Positions 46,816-58,640 are shown, numbered from the stretch's first letter. The stretch is DNA of 64,000 bases from Sphingomonas abietis (GCF_027625475.1 NZ_CP115174.1:620001-684000), one strand, 5' to 3'. Notes: generated by a model from the sequence alone, not told the origin. Numbers and translations are program-made.

Positions 46816-49275
46816 ATGCGCGCCCTCGTCACCGTCAGCCTCGCGGCGCTTGCCGCTGCATCGGTCTCGGCCGCCCCGGCGCCCGCTCTTCCTGCCCCCG
46901 CTCTCCCGGCTGATGCGACGGCGCATCCCGCGCTCTGGCCAGCCGCGCATAGCGTTGGGCTGGTCGATGCCAAGACCGAAGCGTTGGTGACGGCGCTGAT
47001 GGCGAAGATGAGCCTGCGCGAGAAGGTCGGCCAGATGATCCAGGGCGACATCGCGTCGGTGAAGCCGGAGGATCTGCGCGACTATCCGCTGGGATCGGTG
47101 CTGGGCGGCGGCAATTCGCCGCCGTTGAGCGGCAATGATCGCGGGCCGGTCGGCGATTGGGTGAAGACGGCCGAGGCCTTTCGTCAGGTCTCGATCGAAA
47201 AGCGGCCGGGCCATGTGCCGATCCCGACGATCTTTGGCATGGATTCGGTCCACGGCAATTCCAACGTCTTCGGCGCGACCGTCTTCCCGCACAATATCGG
47301 TCTGGGCGCGATGCGCGATCCGGCGCTGATGGAGAAGATCGGCGCGGTGACGGCGGCGGAGAGCGCGGCGGCCGGCTTCGACTGGGCGTTCGGGCCGACG
47401 GTCACGGTGCCGCAGGACGATCGCTGGGGCCGCGCTTATGAAGGCTATTCGGAACGCCCCGACATCACCAAGCTCTATGCCGCCGCCATGGTGCGCGGCT
47501 TGCAGGGCGCGCCGGGGACGACGCGCATCCAGAACGGCAAGGTCGCCGCCTCGATCAAGCATTTCCTCGCCGATGGCGGCACCCATGACGGCATCGATCA
47601 GGGCGACGCCCGGATCGACGAGCAGACGATGATCGACACCCACGCCCCCGGCTACATCACCGGCATCGATGCCGGCGCGATGACCGTGATGGTGAGCTTC
47701 TCGTCATGGAACGGCGTGAAGAATCACGGCAACAGGTCGCTGCTCACCGATGTGCTCAAGGGCCGGCTCGGCTTCCAGGGCTTCGTGGTCAGCGACTGGA
47801 ATGCGCAGGGCCAGGTGCCGGGTTGCACCAACGGCGACTGCCCCGTCGCCTTCAATGCCGGGCTCGACATGGCGATGGTGCCGTCCGACTGGAAGGCGCT
47901 GTTCGACAACACGCTGAAGGAGGCGCAGGATGGCACCATCCCGATCGGTCGCATCGATGATGCCGTGCGCCGCATCCTGCGCGTGAAGGCGAAGCTCGGC
48001 CTGTTCGATCCGGCGCGGCCCTATGAGGCGATGAATGTGCTCGGATCGCCCGCGCATCGCGCGGTGGCGCGACAGGCGGTGGCGGAATCGCTGGTGCTGC
48101 TCAAGAATAATGGCGGCCTGCTGCCGATCAAGCCGGGCCAGAAGGTGCTCGTCACCGGCAGCCATGCCGACGATATCGGGCTCCAGTCCGGCGGCTGGAC
48201 GCTCTCCTGGCAGGGCACCGGCAACACCAATGCCGATTTCCCCGGCGCGACGACGATCTGGGGTGGGCTGAAGAGCGCAATCGAGAAAGCCGGCGGCACG
48301 GCGACGCTCAGCACCGACGGCAAGGTGACGGGTGGCAAGCCTGATGTGGCGGTGGTGGTGTTCGGCGAGCAGCCTTATGCGGAAATGGTCGGCGATATCT
48401 CGACGCTGGAGTTCCAGCCCGGCGACAAGCAGGCGCTGGCCGAGCTGAAGGCGTTGAAGGCGCAGGGCATTCCGGTGGTGTCGGTGTTCATCTCGGGCCG
48501 GGCGCTATGGGTCAATCCCGAACTGAACCAGTCGGATGCGTTCGTCGCCGCCTTTCTTCCGGGGACGGAGGGCGAGGGCATCGCCGATGTGCTGGTGGCC
48601 AAGAAAGATGGCACGCCCAATGCCGATTTCCGCGGCAGGCTGAGCTTCAGCTGGCCGAAGACAGCGGCGCAGTTCGCCAACAATGTCGGCCAGCAAGGCT
48701 ATGATCCGCTGTTCGCTTATGGCTATGGCCTGACCTATGCCAGCCACGTGACCGTGCCGAAGTTCAGCGAAGTGGCCGGCATCGACGCCTCGCTCGCCAA
48801 CATCTCGACCTATTATGTGCCCGGCAAGGTGCTGGCGCCGTGGAAGCTCTCTTCGGATGGCGCCGTGACGGTCAGGAATGTCGATGGGGCCGGCCGCCAG
48901 GAGGGCGCGCGCGAATATGCCTTCACCGGCGCCGGCCATGTCCGCGTCACCGGCCCGACGGTGGACCTCAACCGTCAGACCAACGCCCAGCTCAGCCTGC
49001 GGATCGACTATCGCGTCGATGCGGCGCCGGCGGGCAAGGTGATGCTCGGCATCGGCGAGGCCGGGACGCTGGACGCGACCAAGGCGTTCACGGCCGGCGC
49101 GCCGGGCCAGTGGACGAGCATCAAGATCCCGTTGTCCTGCTTCAAGGCCGCAGGTGCCGACGTCGCCAAGGTGTCCGAGCCGTTCCTGCTCGACAGCGAC
49201 GGCGCCTTTACCGTCTCGATCGTCGGCATCAAGCTGGATGCCGACCCGTCAGGATCGGCCTGCCCGGCGTCCTGA
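46816..49275 (+). CDS. secreted glycoside hydrolase family 3 (exo-beta-glucosidase)
   Basis: 819 residues. The signal peptide (1-19) is followed by a Pro/Ala-rich spacer. The (beta/alpha)8 domain contains MIQGDIASV, IPTIFGMDSVHG (substrate loop) and GGTHDGIDQGD. The nucleophile Asp327 is in GFVVSDWNAQG. The alpha/beta sandwich domain has the LLKNNGGLLPI and VVVFGEQPYAEMVGD acid/base region. A C-terminal beta domain (about 670-819), seen in the ExoP/cellulase-associated branch, is also present. This matches periplasmic beta-glucosidases acting on cellobiose or laminari-oligosaccharides. GGGAGAG precedes ATG 46816; an upstream TTG is in frame. Convergent with the GntR gene. Confidence 0.94.
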   Translation: MRALVTVSLAALAAASVSAAPAPALPAPALPADATAHPALWPAAHSVGLVDAKTEALVTALMAKMSLREKVGQMIQGDIASVKPEDLRDYPLGSVLGGGNSPPLSGNDRGPVGDWVKTAEAFRQVSIEKRPGHVPIPTIFGMDSVHGNSNVFGATVFPHNIGLGAMRDPALMEKIGAVTAAESAAAGFDWAFGPTVTVPQDDRWGRAYEGYSERPDITKLYAAAMVRGLQGAPGTTRIQNGKVAASIKHFLADGGTHDGIDQGDARIDEQTMIDTHAPGYITGIDAGAMTVMVSFSSWNGVKNHGNRSLLTDVLKGRLGFQGFVVSDWNAQGQVPGCTNGDCPVAFNAGLDMAMVPSDWKALFDNTLKEAQDGTIPIGRIDDAVRRILRVKAKLGLFDPARPYEAMNVLGSPAHRAVARQAVAESLVLLKNNGGLLPIKPGQKVLVTGSHADDIGLQSGGWTLSWQGTGNTNADFPGATTIWGGLKSAIEKAGGTATLSTDGKVTGGKPDVAVVVFGEQPYAEMVGDISTLEFQPGDKQALAELKALKAQGIPVVSVFISGRALWVNPELNQSDAFVAAFLPGTEGEGIADVLVAKKDGTPNADFRGRLSFSWPKTAAQFANNVGQQGYDPLFAYGYGLTYASHVTVPKFSEVAGIDASLANISTYYVPGKVLAPWKLSSDGAVTVRNVDGAGRQEGAREYAFTGAGHVRVTGPTVDLNRQTNAQLSLRIDYRVDAAPAGKVMLGIGEAGTLDATKAFTAGAPGQWTSIKIPLSCFKAAGADVAKVSEPFLLDSDGAFTVSIVGIKLDADPSGSACPAS

Positions 49276-49292
49276 GCGATCAGTCTGAGCGA

Positions 49293-50003
49293 TCAGGAAC
49301 CGGGTGCCTGCCGCTCGCCCTCGGCGATCAGTACGAGGACATCGGCGATGATCGCGGTCATTGCCGAGCGGGCACCTTCGCTATCCCGCGCGGCGATCGC
49401 ATCTGCCACCGCCTTGTGCGCGGGCAGGCTGGCGGTGCGGCCCTGGAAGCGGTTGGTGAAGCGGATCGAAGTGCGCAGCGCGGTCTCCACCACATCGCGG
49501 AATTGCGCGTAGAACGGGTTTCCGGATGCCTCCAGGATCGCGATGTGGAACACGATGTCGGCGTCGAGGGCCTCTTCCGGGCTGCCGCTATGCGCCTCCA
49601 TCCGGCGATAGCTGGCGGCGATCTGGGCGAGGGCGGCCTTGTTGCCGGCCTGTGCCGCGAGAGCCGCCGCGGCGGGCTCGATGGTGACGCGCAATTCGCT
49701 GAACTGGCGCAGCAAGGTGAGCGAGAATTTGCGTTCGAGCAGCCAGCGCAGCACATCCGCATCGAACAGGTTCCAGGCCGCTTCGGGGCGCACCGATGTG
49801 CCTTGCCGGGGCCGGGCGGAGAGCAACCCCTTGGCGGTGAGCATCTTCACCGCCTCGCGCGTGACCGATCGGCTGACGCCATAGAGGGTGGCGAGATCCG
49901 CCTCGGTCGGAAAAGGGATGTCCTGATAGGCGCCCGTGATGATCGCACGGCCGAGCGAATCGAGCATTCCGTAGGTGAGGTTGCGCCCGTTCGGCCTGTT
50001 CAT
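49293..50003 (-). CDS. GntR-family regulator, FCD (FadR) subfamily
   Basis: 236 residues. The winged helix-turn-helix (about 8-72) reads FPTEADLATLYGVSRSVTRE, then AVKMLTAKGLLSARPRQGTS. The all-helical FCD ligand domain follows (about 95-225), with metal-site residues in EALDADIVFHIAILEASGNP and PAHKAVADAIAARD. The closest look is to DgoR/GntR-type sugar-acid regulators, which sense galactonate, gluconate or KDG-like acids. Position beside the GH3 and glucokinase genes supports a carbohydrate role. GAAGGGG precedes the ATG at 50003; the open frame to 50096 is not needed. Confidence 0.9.
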   Translation of the reverse strand: MNRPNGRNLTYGMLDSLGRAIITGAYQDIPFPTEADLATLYGVSRSVTREAVKMLTAKGLLSARPRQGTSVRPEAAWNLFDADVLRWLLERKFSLTLLRQFSELRVTIEPAAAALAAQAGNKAALAQIAASYRRMEAHSGSPEEALDADIVFHIAILEASGNPFYAQFRDVVETALRTSIRFTNRFQGRTASLPAHKAVADAIAARDSEGARSAMTAIIADVLVLIAEGERQAPGS

Positions 50004-50149
50004 GCCCCTTCGTCGCCGATCCGGGGGGAGGGGGCAAGATTGGTCCTGACCTCGCCATCGGCGATTTTCTGCGGTGCATTTGCGATTGACTGGCAATAGC
50101 GATCATGCCAGCGCCATTCCCGGTGAGGACGATATGACGAGGGGCGGGA

Positions 50150-51265
50150 ATGGCGGGCCGGCAGGCATGGCGTAAGACGTGGTGGCAGATCCATAAGTGG
50201 ATCGGCCTGGCGCTGATGATATTGCTGATCCCGCTCGGGCTTTCCGGCATCGTCCTGACTTGGGACGATGCGATCGATCACGCGCTCAATTCGCAGCGTT
50301 ACGCGGTCCATGGGGAAGCGACGCTGGCGCCGTCCGTTTATGCCGCAGAGGCCCGCAAGGCGCTGCAGCCCGGCGATCGTCTGTCGCAGATTCGCTATCC
50401 CAAGGAGGAAGGCCCGGTCGTTGTGATGGCGACGGGGGCGGCTGCGGGCGGGCGCCACGGCCCGCCGCTGAGGATTTGGCTGTGGCTCGATCCCCGCAGC
50501 GCCCATGTGATCGAGGTGTCGCGTGGCGATCGCGGACTGGTCCGCATCGCGCATAATTTCCATGGCATGTTGTTCATTCCGGGTGGGCCGGGGCGCGCGT
50601 TGGTCGGGGTGCTGGGCGTGGCCATGTTCCTGATGGCCTTTGGGGGTGTCTGGTTGTGGTGGCCGCCGATCGGAAGCTGGATGACGGGGTTGCGCTGGCA
50701 GCGCGGCGATCGCCGGCTCGATACCAATCTCCATCATCGTGTCGGTTTCTGGATCGCCCTGCCGCTGGCAGCCCAGGCTTTCACCGGGGTCTGGATGGCG
50801 TGGCCGCAGATGATGGCGACGATCGGCCTGGCACCTGCGCGCGGCGGGATGGCGGCTCCGGCCGGGGACAGCGCGCTTACCGTCGATCAGGCGCTGGCCG
50901 CCGCACAGACGGCCGCGCCACATCCGGCGCCACAGCCGCGATCACCGCTGTCGATCGCATGGCCGGCGGGGCCTGACGGTGCCTGGCGGATATCACTCGC
51001 CGGTAAGGGTGGCGACGTCGAGGTGAACGATGCGACCCGCGCAGTCACGCAGGGCGCCCCCCGCGGCGGCGGCGGCCTCGCCGGGGCGATGCGCCACTAT
51101 CACGATGGCACCTTGCTCGGGCCGATCTGGCGGGTGCTGCTCGTGCTGCTCGGTCTCTCGCCATCGATACTCGGGATCACCGGGATATTGATGTGGCTGC
51201 GCGGTCGCCGTTGGCGGGCCAAGGCGGCGATGCGGAAGAACAAAGTGCGCGAACTGGTCGCATAA
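50150..51265 (+). CDS. PepSY-domain membrane protein
   Basis: 371 residues with four membrane spans in the PepSY-TM arrangement: KTWWQIHKWIGLALMILLIP (9-28), VRIAHNFHGMLFIPG with a span after it, LDTNLHHRVGFWIALPLAAQ, and a last span near 325-350. The His-rich HKW, HNFHG and LHH motifs are conserved and probably bind heme or metal. The family includes PiuB-like proteins near siderophore receptors, proposed to reduce or handle iron in the periplasm. A TonB receptor lies 1.4 kb further on with an MFS gene between, so an iron link is possible but weak. Confidence 0.85.
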   Translation: MAGRQAWRKTWWQIHKWIGLALMILLIPLGLSGIVLTWDDAIDHALNSQRYAVHGEATLAPSVYAAEARKALQPGDRLSQIRYPKEEGPVVVMATGAAAGGRHGPPLRIWLWLDPRSAHVIEVSRGDRGLVRIAHNFHGMLFIPGGPGRALVGVLGVAMFLMAFGGVWLWWPPIGSWMTGLRWQRGDRRLDTNLHHRVGFWIALPLAAQAFTGVWMAWPQMMATIGLAPARGGMAAPAGDSALTVDQALAAAQTAAPHPAPQPRSPLSIAWPAGPDGAWRISLAGKGGDVEVNDATRAVTQGAPRGGGGLAGAMRHYHDGTLLGPIWRVLLVLLGLSPSILGITGILMWLRGRRWRAKAAMRKNKVRELVA

Positions 51266-51432
51266 CGACTTCGGCGTGCCCGCGCGCATCGGCGTGCGTG
51301 TCCGATGTGGCGCGACGCGGCAGCTTTTCTTGGATCGAGGATTGCAGAAGTTAGGCGGGCCGGGCCGATCCGGCCTTGCTTATATTTCGCTCTCCCATAA
51401 ATGCTGCGCTGCAACCAAAACCGGAGCCCTGC

Positions 51433-52629
51433 ATGACCGTTACCGCCCCCTCGAGGAGCGTCCACCCCGGATTGGTGATGTTTGCGCTCGCGATGGGCGG
51501 CTTCGCGATCGGCACCACCGAATTCGCGACGATGAGCCTGCTGCCTTATTTCTCGAAGGATCTTGGCATCGACGAGCCGACCGCCGGCCATGTCATCAGC
51601 GCCTATGCGCTGGGCGTGGTGGTGGGGGCGCCGCTGTTCGCGGTGATCGGCGCGAAGCTCTCGCGCAAGACCTTGCTGATCGGGCTGATGATATTGTTCG
51701 CGATCGGCAACGCCCTTTCGGCATTGGCGCCCAATTATGGCTGGCTGGTCGCCTTTCGTTTTCTGAGCGGATTGCCGCACGGTGCCTATTTCGGCATCGC
51801 CTCGCTGGTCGCGACCACGCTGGTGCCGCCCAATCGCCGGGCCACGGCGGTTGGCCGGGTCATGCTGGGTCTCACCGTCGCGACGGTGATCGGCGTGCCG
51901 GTGGCAAGCTGGATCGGGCAGGCGATCGGCTGGCGATCGGGCTTCATCATCGTCGCCGCGCTGGCATTGGTCACGGTGGCGCTGGTCGTCTGGTTCGCAC
52001 CGCGCGACGTGCCGCATGGCGATGCCAGCCCGCTCCGGGAACTCGGCGCGCTGAAGCGCGGGCAGGTGTGGCTGACGCTGGCGATCGGTGCGGTCGGCTT
52101 TGGCGGCATATTCAGCGTCTATACCTATCTCGCGACGACGCTGACCGCGGTGACGCATGTTTCGCCGGCCTTCGTGCCGGTGGTGCTGGCGGTGTTCGGC
52201 ATCGGCATGACGCTGGGCAACATCGTCGTGCCGTGGTTCGCCGATCGCGCGCTGATGCCGACGGGAGGTGCGCTGCTGCTCTTTTCGGCGGCGACCCTGA
52301 TCGTCTTCCCGCTGGCGGCGCCGTCGCCACTGTGGATCATCGTCGACGTCTTCTTCATCGGCATCGGCGGCGCGCTCGGCACCGTGCTTCAGACCCGGCT
52401 GATGGATGTGGCGGACGATGCGCAGGCGCTGGCCGCCGCGCTCAATCATTCGGCGTTCAATACCGCCAATGCGCTGGGGCCATTCTTCGGTGGGCTGGCG
52501 ATCGATGCCGGCCTCGGCTGGAGCGCGACCGGGCCGGTCGGCGCCGCGCTGGCGCTCGGCGGTTTCCTGGTGTGGGCGATGGCCATGTGGGACGCGAAGC
52601 GCCGCCACGGGCGGCTGGCGCTGGTCTGA
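51433..52629 (+). CDS. MFS transporter (AraJ/YdhP-like DHA1 family)
   Basis: 398 residues, 12 spans. MGGFAIGTTEFATMSLLPYF in TM1, GVVVGAPLFAVIGAKLSRKT (loop 2-3) and FRFLSGLPHGAYFGIASLVA (TM5) are signatures of the AraJ/CmlA-type exporters of sugars or drugs. GGAG lies eight bases before the ATG at 51433; the frame opens 57 bases earlier without a better site. The direction of transport is inferred to be export. Its stop is 43 bases from the convergent TonB receptor gene. Confidence 0.88.
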   Translation: MTVTAPSRSVHPGLVMFALAMGGFAIGTTEFATMSLLPYFSKDLGIDEPTAGHVISAYALGVVVGAPLFAVIGAKLSRKTLLIGLMILFAIGNALSALAPNYGWLVAFRFLSGLPHGAYFGIASLVATTLVPPNRRATAVGRVMLGLTVATVIGVPVASWIGQAIGWRSGFIIVAALALVTVALVVWFAPRDVPHGDASPLRELGALKRGQVWLTLAIGAVGFGGIFSVYTYLATTLTAVTHVSPAFVPVVLAVFGIGMTLGNIVVPWFADRALMPTGGALLLFSAATLIVFPLAAPSPLWIIVDVFFIGIGGALGTVLQTRLMDVADDAQALAAALNHSAFNTANALGPFFGGLAIDAGLGWSATGPVGAALALGGFLVWAMAMWDAKRRHGRLALV

Positions 52630-52672
52630 AGCGACGCCCTCTTCCACCGCGGGGGAGAGGGCGTCGGCGATT

Positions 52673-54850
52673 TCAGATATCCTTGGTGATGCCGACGAAC
52701 ACGCCGCGACGCGGACCATATTCGGGCGCACCGACACCGACGCCGTTGCCGTCGCGGATCTCATATTTGTGGTCGGCGACGTTGGTGACGTCGAGGCGGA
52801 CCTCCACGCCCGGCTTGTCGAACTTGTGGCTCGCCGTCAGGTTGAACTGCGCATAGCCGGGCAGGTGCGCGCCATTGGGCAGCGTGCTGCCATCGGGCTG
52901 GACGCCATCGGTGCGCAGGCCCGATCCGTAGAGCATGTCGCCACCGATCTTGGAGCCGCTGAGGAAGCCGTCGCGGAAGCTGTAGGAGATGCCGGCGGAG
53001 CCGGTGTAGGTCTGGTCGTGGTCCAGATAGATATAGCGGCTGGCGATCGTCGCGAGATCGCCCGGATCGAAGCTGAACTGGCTGGAGACGATGTCCTTGC
53101 CCTGCGCCTTGGCGTAGGCGAAGTTGCCGTAGACCAGCCACGGGCCGTGCTGGTAGCTGATATTGCCCTCGACGCCGTGGATGCGGCCGTGGCGATAGTT
53201 GAACGGGGTGAGGATGATCGGCGCGCCAAACTGGCCCTCGTCGATCAGGTTCTTGGATTGGCGGTAATAGCCGTCGAGGCTGACGCTGACCGCGCCGATC
53301 TTCTGCTCCACGCCCAGATCGAAATAATTCTGGCGCTCGGCGAAGGGCGTGGTGTTCTGCGCGCCGGCGGGCGCCGCGGCGCTGGTGCCGACGAACCTGT
53401 CGATGCTGGTGGTGGTGACATTCTCGAACGGCGGCGGCGAGAAATAGCGGGCATAGCCGGCGTGGACGGTGGTGCGCCCGGTCGGCTGCCACACTGCGTT
53501 GACGCGCGGGCTGAACTGCTGCTCGCAGCGATAGCCGCAATAATGATCGAAGCGCCCGCCGAAATTGAGCGTGACGGTGGGAACGATCTTCCACTCGTCC
53601 TGGAGGTAGACGCTCTCGGTCCATTCGGTCGCGGCGTCGTTCTCCAGAATGCCGTAGGGTTCGCCGGTCTGCGCGCCGCCGGCATCGACCGGGAAGACAT
53701 AGGTGTTGGTGGTGCTGGTGCCGCGATCGCGGCTGAGGATCACGCCGCCGCGCAGCGTGTGGTGATCGGAGATCTTGTACGCGGCCTCGGACTGGAGGCC
53801 GACGGTGAAGTCCTTCTTGGTCGCCTGCTGCGCCTGGCCGTTGAACAGCAGCTCCCCGGTGACGTCGGGCCGGTAGACCAGCTCCGAATAGCGCGCGTAG
53901 AGCGAGGTCTGCCAGGTGAAGGCGCCGGCATCGTGCAGCCACGAAACCGCCCCGAAGCCGGTACGCTCGATCTGGCGCTCGTTGAGGTCGTTCGAGAGAT
54001 AGTCGCTCTGCCCGCCGACGCTGTAGCTGCCGTCCGGATGCAGGCCATTCGGGTTCGGGATCTGGAAATAGTCGTTGGAATAGCCGCCGAGGAAGGAGAC
54101 GCGATCGGTGTCGCTCAGCACATGATCGACATAGCCGAACAGATTGGCCTGATCGGTCTTGTCGTGGATCGGGGTGGAGGAGCCATCGACGCTCTCGATG
54201 CCGAGCTTGTTGTGGGTGAAGCTGCCGGAGACGAAATAATTGGTGTTGCCGGTCGAGCCACCATAGTCGGCGCTCGGTTCGATCGTGCCGTGGCTGCCAC
54301 CGTAGAGCGAGACGTGGCCGGCATTCTCGAAGCCGTTCTTGGTGGTGATGTCGATGATCCCGGCGGTGCGCAGGCCATATTGGGCGGGCAGCGCGCCGGT
54401 CAGCAGGTTGAAGCTCTTGATCAGGCGCGGCGACAGCGTCTGGCCGAACACCGCGAGCCCTTCCGGCAGGATCGTGCCGTTGATCCGATACTCCAAGCCG
54501 TTGTGGTCGTCGCGGACATGGAGCTGACCGAAGCCATCCTGCACCACGCCGGGCACCTGAAGGATCAGCTGGTTGAGCGCCTGGTTGTCGCCGCCCGGCA
54601 GCGCCTGGATCGTCGCCTGATCGACGCCGTAGCTAGTCGCGCCGAGCGAGGGTTGGATCGAGGCGCGGGCCGCATCGAGCCGGCGGCCGGTGACGACGAT
54701 CGCCTTGCCGGGGGCGGGGCTGGCGGCCGTATCCGTCGTGGTCGTGCTGGCGGCGCTGACCGCCGGCGCGGCGGCATCCTCCGCCTGGGCGAGGGCAGGC
54801 AGGGCAAGGATGGTGGCGACGCTCAGCAACGACAACGACTTGGGGGGCAT
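52673..54850 (-). CDS. TonB-dependent outer-membrane receptor
   Basis: 725 residues. The signal peptide (1-23) ends ALPALAQA. The TonB-box-like GKAIVVTGRRL follows, then a plug domain with NQLILQVPGVVQDG, LHVRDDHNGLEYRINGTILP and LLTGALPAQYGLRTAGIIDI. The barrel region has the usual RFDHY, SPRVNAVWQPT and GYARYFSPPPFENV strands and a C-terminal RRGVFVGITKDI. It is not of the oligosaccharide type found at 4.4 kb. The ligand could be a metal chelate or another small molecule. CGGAG precedes ATG 54850. No Fur box was recognised in the 235-base upstream region. Confidence 0.93.
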   Translation of the reverse strand: MPPKSLSLLSVATILALPALAQAEDAAAPAVSAASTTTTDTAASPAPGKAIVVTGRRLDAARASIQPSLGATSYGVDQATIQALPGGDNQALNQLILQVPGVVQDGFGQLHVRDDHNGLEYRINGTILPEGLAVFGQTLSPRLIKSFNLLTGALPAQYGLRTAGIIDITTKNGFENAGHVSLYGGSHGTIEPSADYGGSTGNTNYFVSGSFTHNKLGIESVDGSSTPIHDKTDQANLFGYVDHVLSDTDRVSFLGGYSNDYFQIPNPNGLHPDGSYSVGGQSDYLSNDLNERQIERTGFGAVSWLHDAGAFTWQTSLYARYSELVYRPDVTGELLFNGQAQQATKKDFTVGLQSEAAYKISDHHTLRGGVILSRDRGTSTTNTYVFPVDAGGAQTGEPYGILENDAATEWTESVYLQDEWKIVPTVTLNFGGRFDHYCGYRCEQQFSPRVNAVWQPTGRTTVHAGYARYFSPPPFENVTTTSIDRFVGTSAAAPAGAQNTTPFAERQNYFDLGVEQKIGAVSVSLDGYYRQSKNLIDEGQFGAPIILTPFNYRHGRIHGVEGNISYQHGPWLVYGNFAYAKAQGKDIVSSQFSFDPGDLATIASRYIYLDHDQTYTGSAGISYSFRDGFLSGSKIGGDMLYGSGLRTDGVQPDGSTLPNGAHLPGYAQFNLTASHKFDKPGVEVRLDVTNVADHKYEIRDGNGVGVGAPEYGPRRGVFVGITKDI

Positions 54851-55085
54851 GCGAATCTCCGGACGGGAAGCATGTGAGATATTGTAACATGACATTCCCA
54901 TGAAGTGACTTTTCGGTAATCAGCGTGTTTTCGGTGCGGTGCGGAATTCGTGTCACGCTTGCCGTCGCGACGATAAGGTGTCGCTGTGGACGCGATCCGT
55001 TCGCTGGCGCGGCGAAGCGCTTGATCGCGATGCTTGCCAAAGCGCGCTCGCTCGCCCACTCGGGCCGCCATGAGCGGGGGCGGGC

Positions 55086-56507
55086 ATGGATAGCGGGATC
55101 ATCGACCGGGGACAGGGCGACCGGGGACAGCGCGACCGGAAGCGGGCCGACAGGCGCTGGTGGCCTGTGGAAGCGCGGGCGATGATCGCGCTCGCCTATC
55201 CGCTGGTGCTGACCAACTTCGCGCAGGCGCTGATCCCGGCGACCGATGTGGTGCTGCTCGGCTGGGTAGGGCCGCAGGCGCTGGCGGCGGCGTCGCTCGG
55301 CGTCAACCTGTTCAACGCCTGCATGATCTTCGGCGTCGGCGTGATGATCGCCGCCTCGCCGATGATGGCGAGGGCATTGGGCCAGCGTGCCCACAATGTC
55401 CGCGATGTGCGGCGCACGGTGCGGCAGACGATGTGGTCGGCGGTCCTCCTCGTCGTGCCGATCTGGCTGTTGCTGTGGCATGCCGAGGCGATCCTGCTGA
55501 TGCTCCACCAGAATCCGGTTCTGGCGCGCGACGCCGCCCATCTGGTGCGGCCGATGATGTTCGGTATGCTGCCGCTCTTCTTCTATCAGGTGCTGCGTGG
55601 CTTCGTCTCGGCGCTGGAGCGGCCGGGCTGGGCGTTCCTGGTCGGCGCGTTCGCGGTGATCTCGAACGCGCTGATCAACTATGCGCTGATCTTCGGGCGT
55701 TTCGGCCTGCCGGCATGGGGGCTGTTCGGCGCCGGCCTCGGCAGTGCCATCTCCAACCTGCTGATGGCGCTCGGCATGGCGATCGTGGTGACGCGCCAGC
55801 GCCATTTCCGCCGCTACCGCCTGTTCGGCCATTTCTGGCGGGCGGACTGGCCCCGGTTCCGCGAAGTGTGGCGGCTCGGCCTGCCGATCGCGGTGACATT
55901 GGGCATGGAGGTGACGATCTTCAACGCCGCCGTCTTCCTGATGGGCCTGCTCGGTGCGGCCGAACTCGCCGCCCATGCGGTGGCGTTGCAGATCGCCACG
56001 CTCTGCTTCATGGTGCCGCTGGGGATCGGCCAGGCGACGACGGTGCGCGTTGGCCTCGCTTATGGCCGGGGCGATAGGATCGGGATCGGTCGCGCCGGCT
56101 GGATGGCGTTCGCGATCACCATGGCCTTCATGCTGGTGCCGGCGACGCTGATGCTGGCGGCGCCCCGCTTCCTTGTCGGCCTGTTCATGAACGTCGGCGA
56201 TCCGGCGAACGCCCATGTCGTGGCGCTGGCCTGCTCCTTCCTGACGGTGGCGGCGCTGTTCCAGCTGGTCGACGGTGCGCAGGCGGTGGGTGCCGGGATG
56301 CTGCGCGGCATCCACGATACCGCGATGCCGATGCTGTTCGCGGGCGTCGGCTACTGGGTCGTCGGCTTCGGCACCGCGATCCTGTTCGGCTTCCATTTCG
56401 GCTGGGGCGGCGTCGGCATCTGGACCGGGCTGGCTACGGGCCTCGCGGCGGTCTCGGTGCTGGTCATCGCGCGCTGGGCGCGGCGGGAACGCCTCGGGCT
56501 GGTCTAG
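55086..56507 (+). CDS. MATE-family efflux transporter (NorM type)
   Basis: 473 residues with 12 spans. ALAYPLVLTNFAQALIPATD in TM1, GWVGPQALAAASLGVNLFN, and ELAAHAVALQIATLCFMVPL after the mid-protein loop are NorM-branch signatures. Such proteins export cationic drugs with Na+ or H+. The N-terminal 32 residues are odd: DRGQGDRGQRDRK, encoded by two copies of a 15-base unit (GACCGGGGACAGnGC, 55104-55133). Translation may really start at the GTG near 55167 or the ATG at 55182, which would remove this tail. Its end lies one base from the convergent DUF188 gene. Confidence 0.9.
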   Translation: MDSGIIDRGQGDRGQRDRKRADRRWWPVEARAMIALAYPLVLTNFAQALIPATDVVLLGWVGPQALAAASLGVNLFNACMIFGVGVMIAASPMMARALGQRAHNVRDVRRTVRQTMWSAVLLVVPIWLLLWHAEAILLMLHQNPVLARDAAHLVRPMMFGMLPLFFYQVLRGFVSALERPGWAFLVGAFAVISNALINYALIFGRFGLPAWGLFGAGLGSAISNLLMALGMAIVVTRQRHFRRYRLFGHFWRADWPRFREVWRLGLPIAVTLGMEVTIFNAAVFLMGLLGAAELAAHAVALQIATLCFMVPLGIGQATTVRVGLAYGRGDRIGIGRAGWMAFAITMAFMLVPATLMLAAPRFLVGLFMNVGDPANAHVVALACSFLTVAALFQLVDGAQAVGAGMLRGIHDTAMPMLFAGVGYWVVGFGTAILFGFHFGWGGVGIWTGLATGLAAVSVLVIARWARRERLGLV

Positions 56508-56508
56508 C

Positions 56509-56960
56509 CTATCGCGCTGGGCGACGCGACAGCCGGCCCAGCGCCTCGTCCAGCGCTTGCAGGAAGCGTGACCGGTCCTGCCTGGAGAAGGGCGCGGCGC
56601 CGCCGATCTGATCGCCGCCGGCGCGCAGATCGACCATGATCGCGCGCACCGCGATCGCGCTGCCGATCGAGGCGGCGGTGAACGGCTTGCCGGTCGGCGC
56701 GATCACGGTCGCGCCGGCCTTGATGCAGCGATCGGCGAGCAGGATGTCGGCGGTCACCACCACATCGTCCGGCCCCGCCAGTTCGGCGATGCGGTCGTCC
56801 GCCGCATCCAGCACGTTGGTCACCGTTTCACGGGTGATCAGCGGATGCGGCGGCACGCGCAGATGCGAGTTAGCGACGAGCACCACCGGCACGTCCAGGC
56901 GAAAGGCGACCTTGTAGATCTCCTCTTTCACCGGGCATGCGTCGGCATCGACGAGGATTC

Positions 56961-56964
<4 letters not shown>
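56509..56964 (-). CDS. YaiI/YqxD family protein (DUF188, PIN-like)
   Basis: 151 residues. MRILVDADACPVKEEIYKVA is the family signature. It continues with NSHLRVPP, DVVVTADILLADRCIKAG and APTGKPFTAASIG, whose acidic residues would form a PIN-domain-type metal site. Structural similarity suggests a nuclease, but no activity is established. The start overlaps the stop of the DEAD-box helicase gene (ATGA), so the two are co-translated, a hint of a shared RNA role. Confidence 0.92.

Positions 56965-58640
<1,676 letters not shown>

Noticed and set aside
54872..54890. Imperfect dyad ATGTGAGATATTGTAACAT upstream of the second TonB receptor as a Fur or Zur box
   Set aside because: Only the outer four bases are symmetrical, and it does not match the GATAATGATAATCATTATC type; too weak to list.
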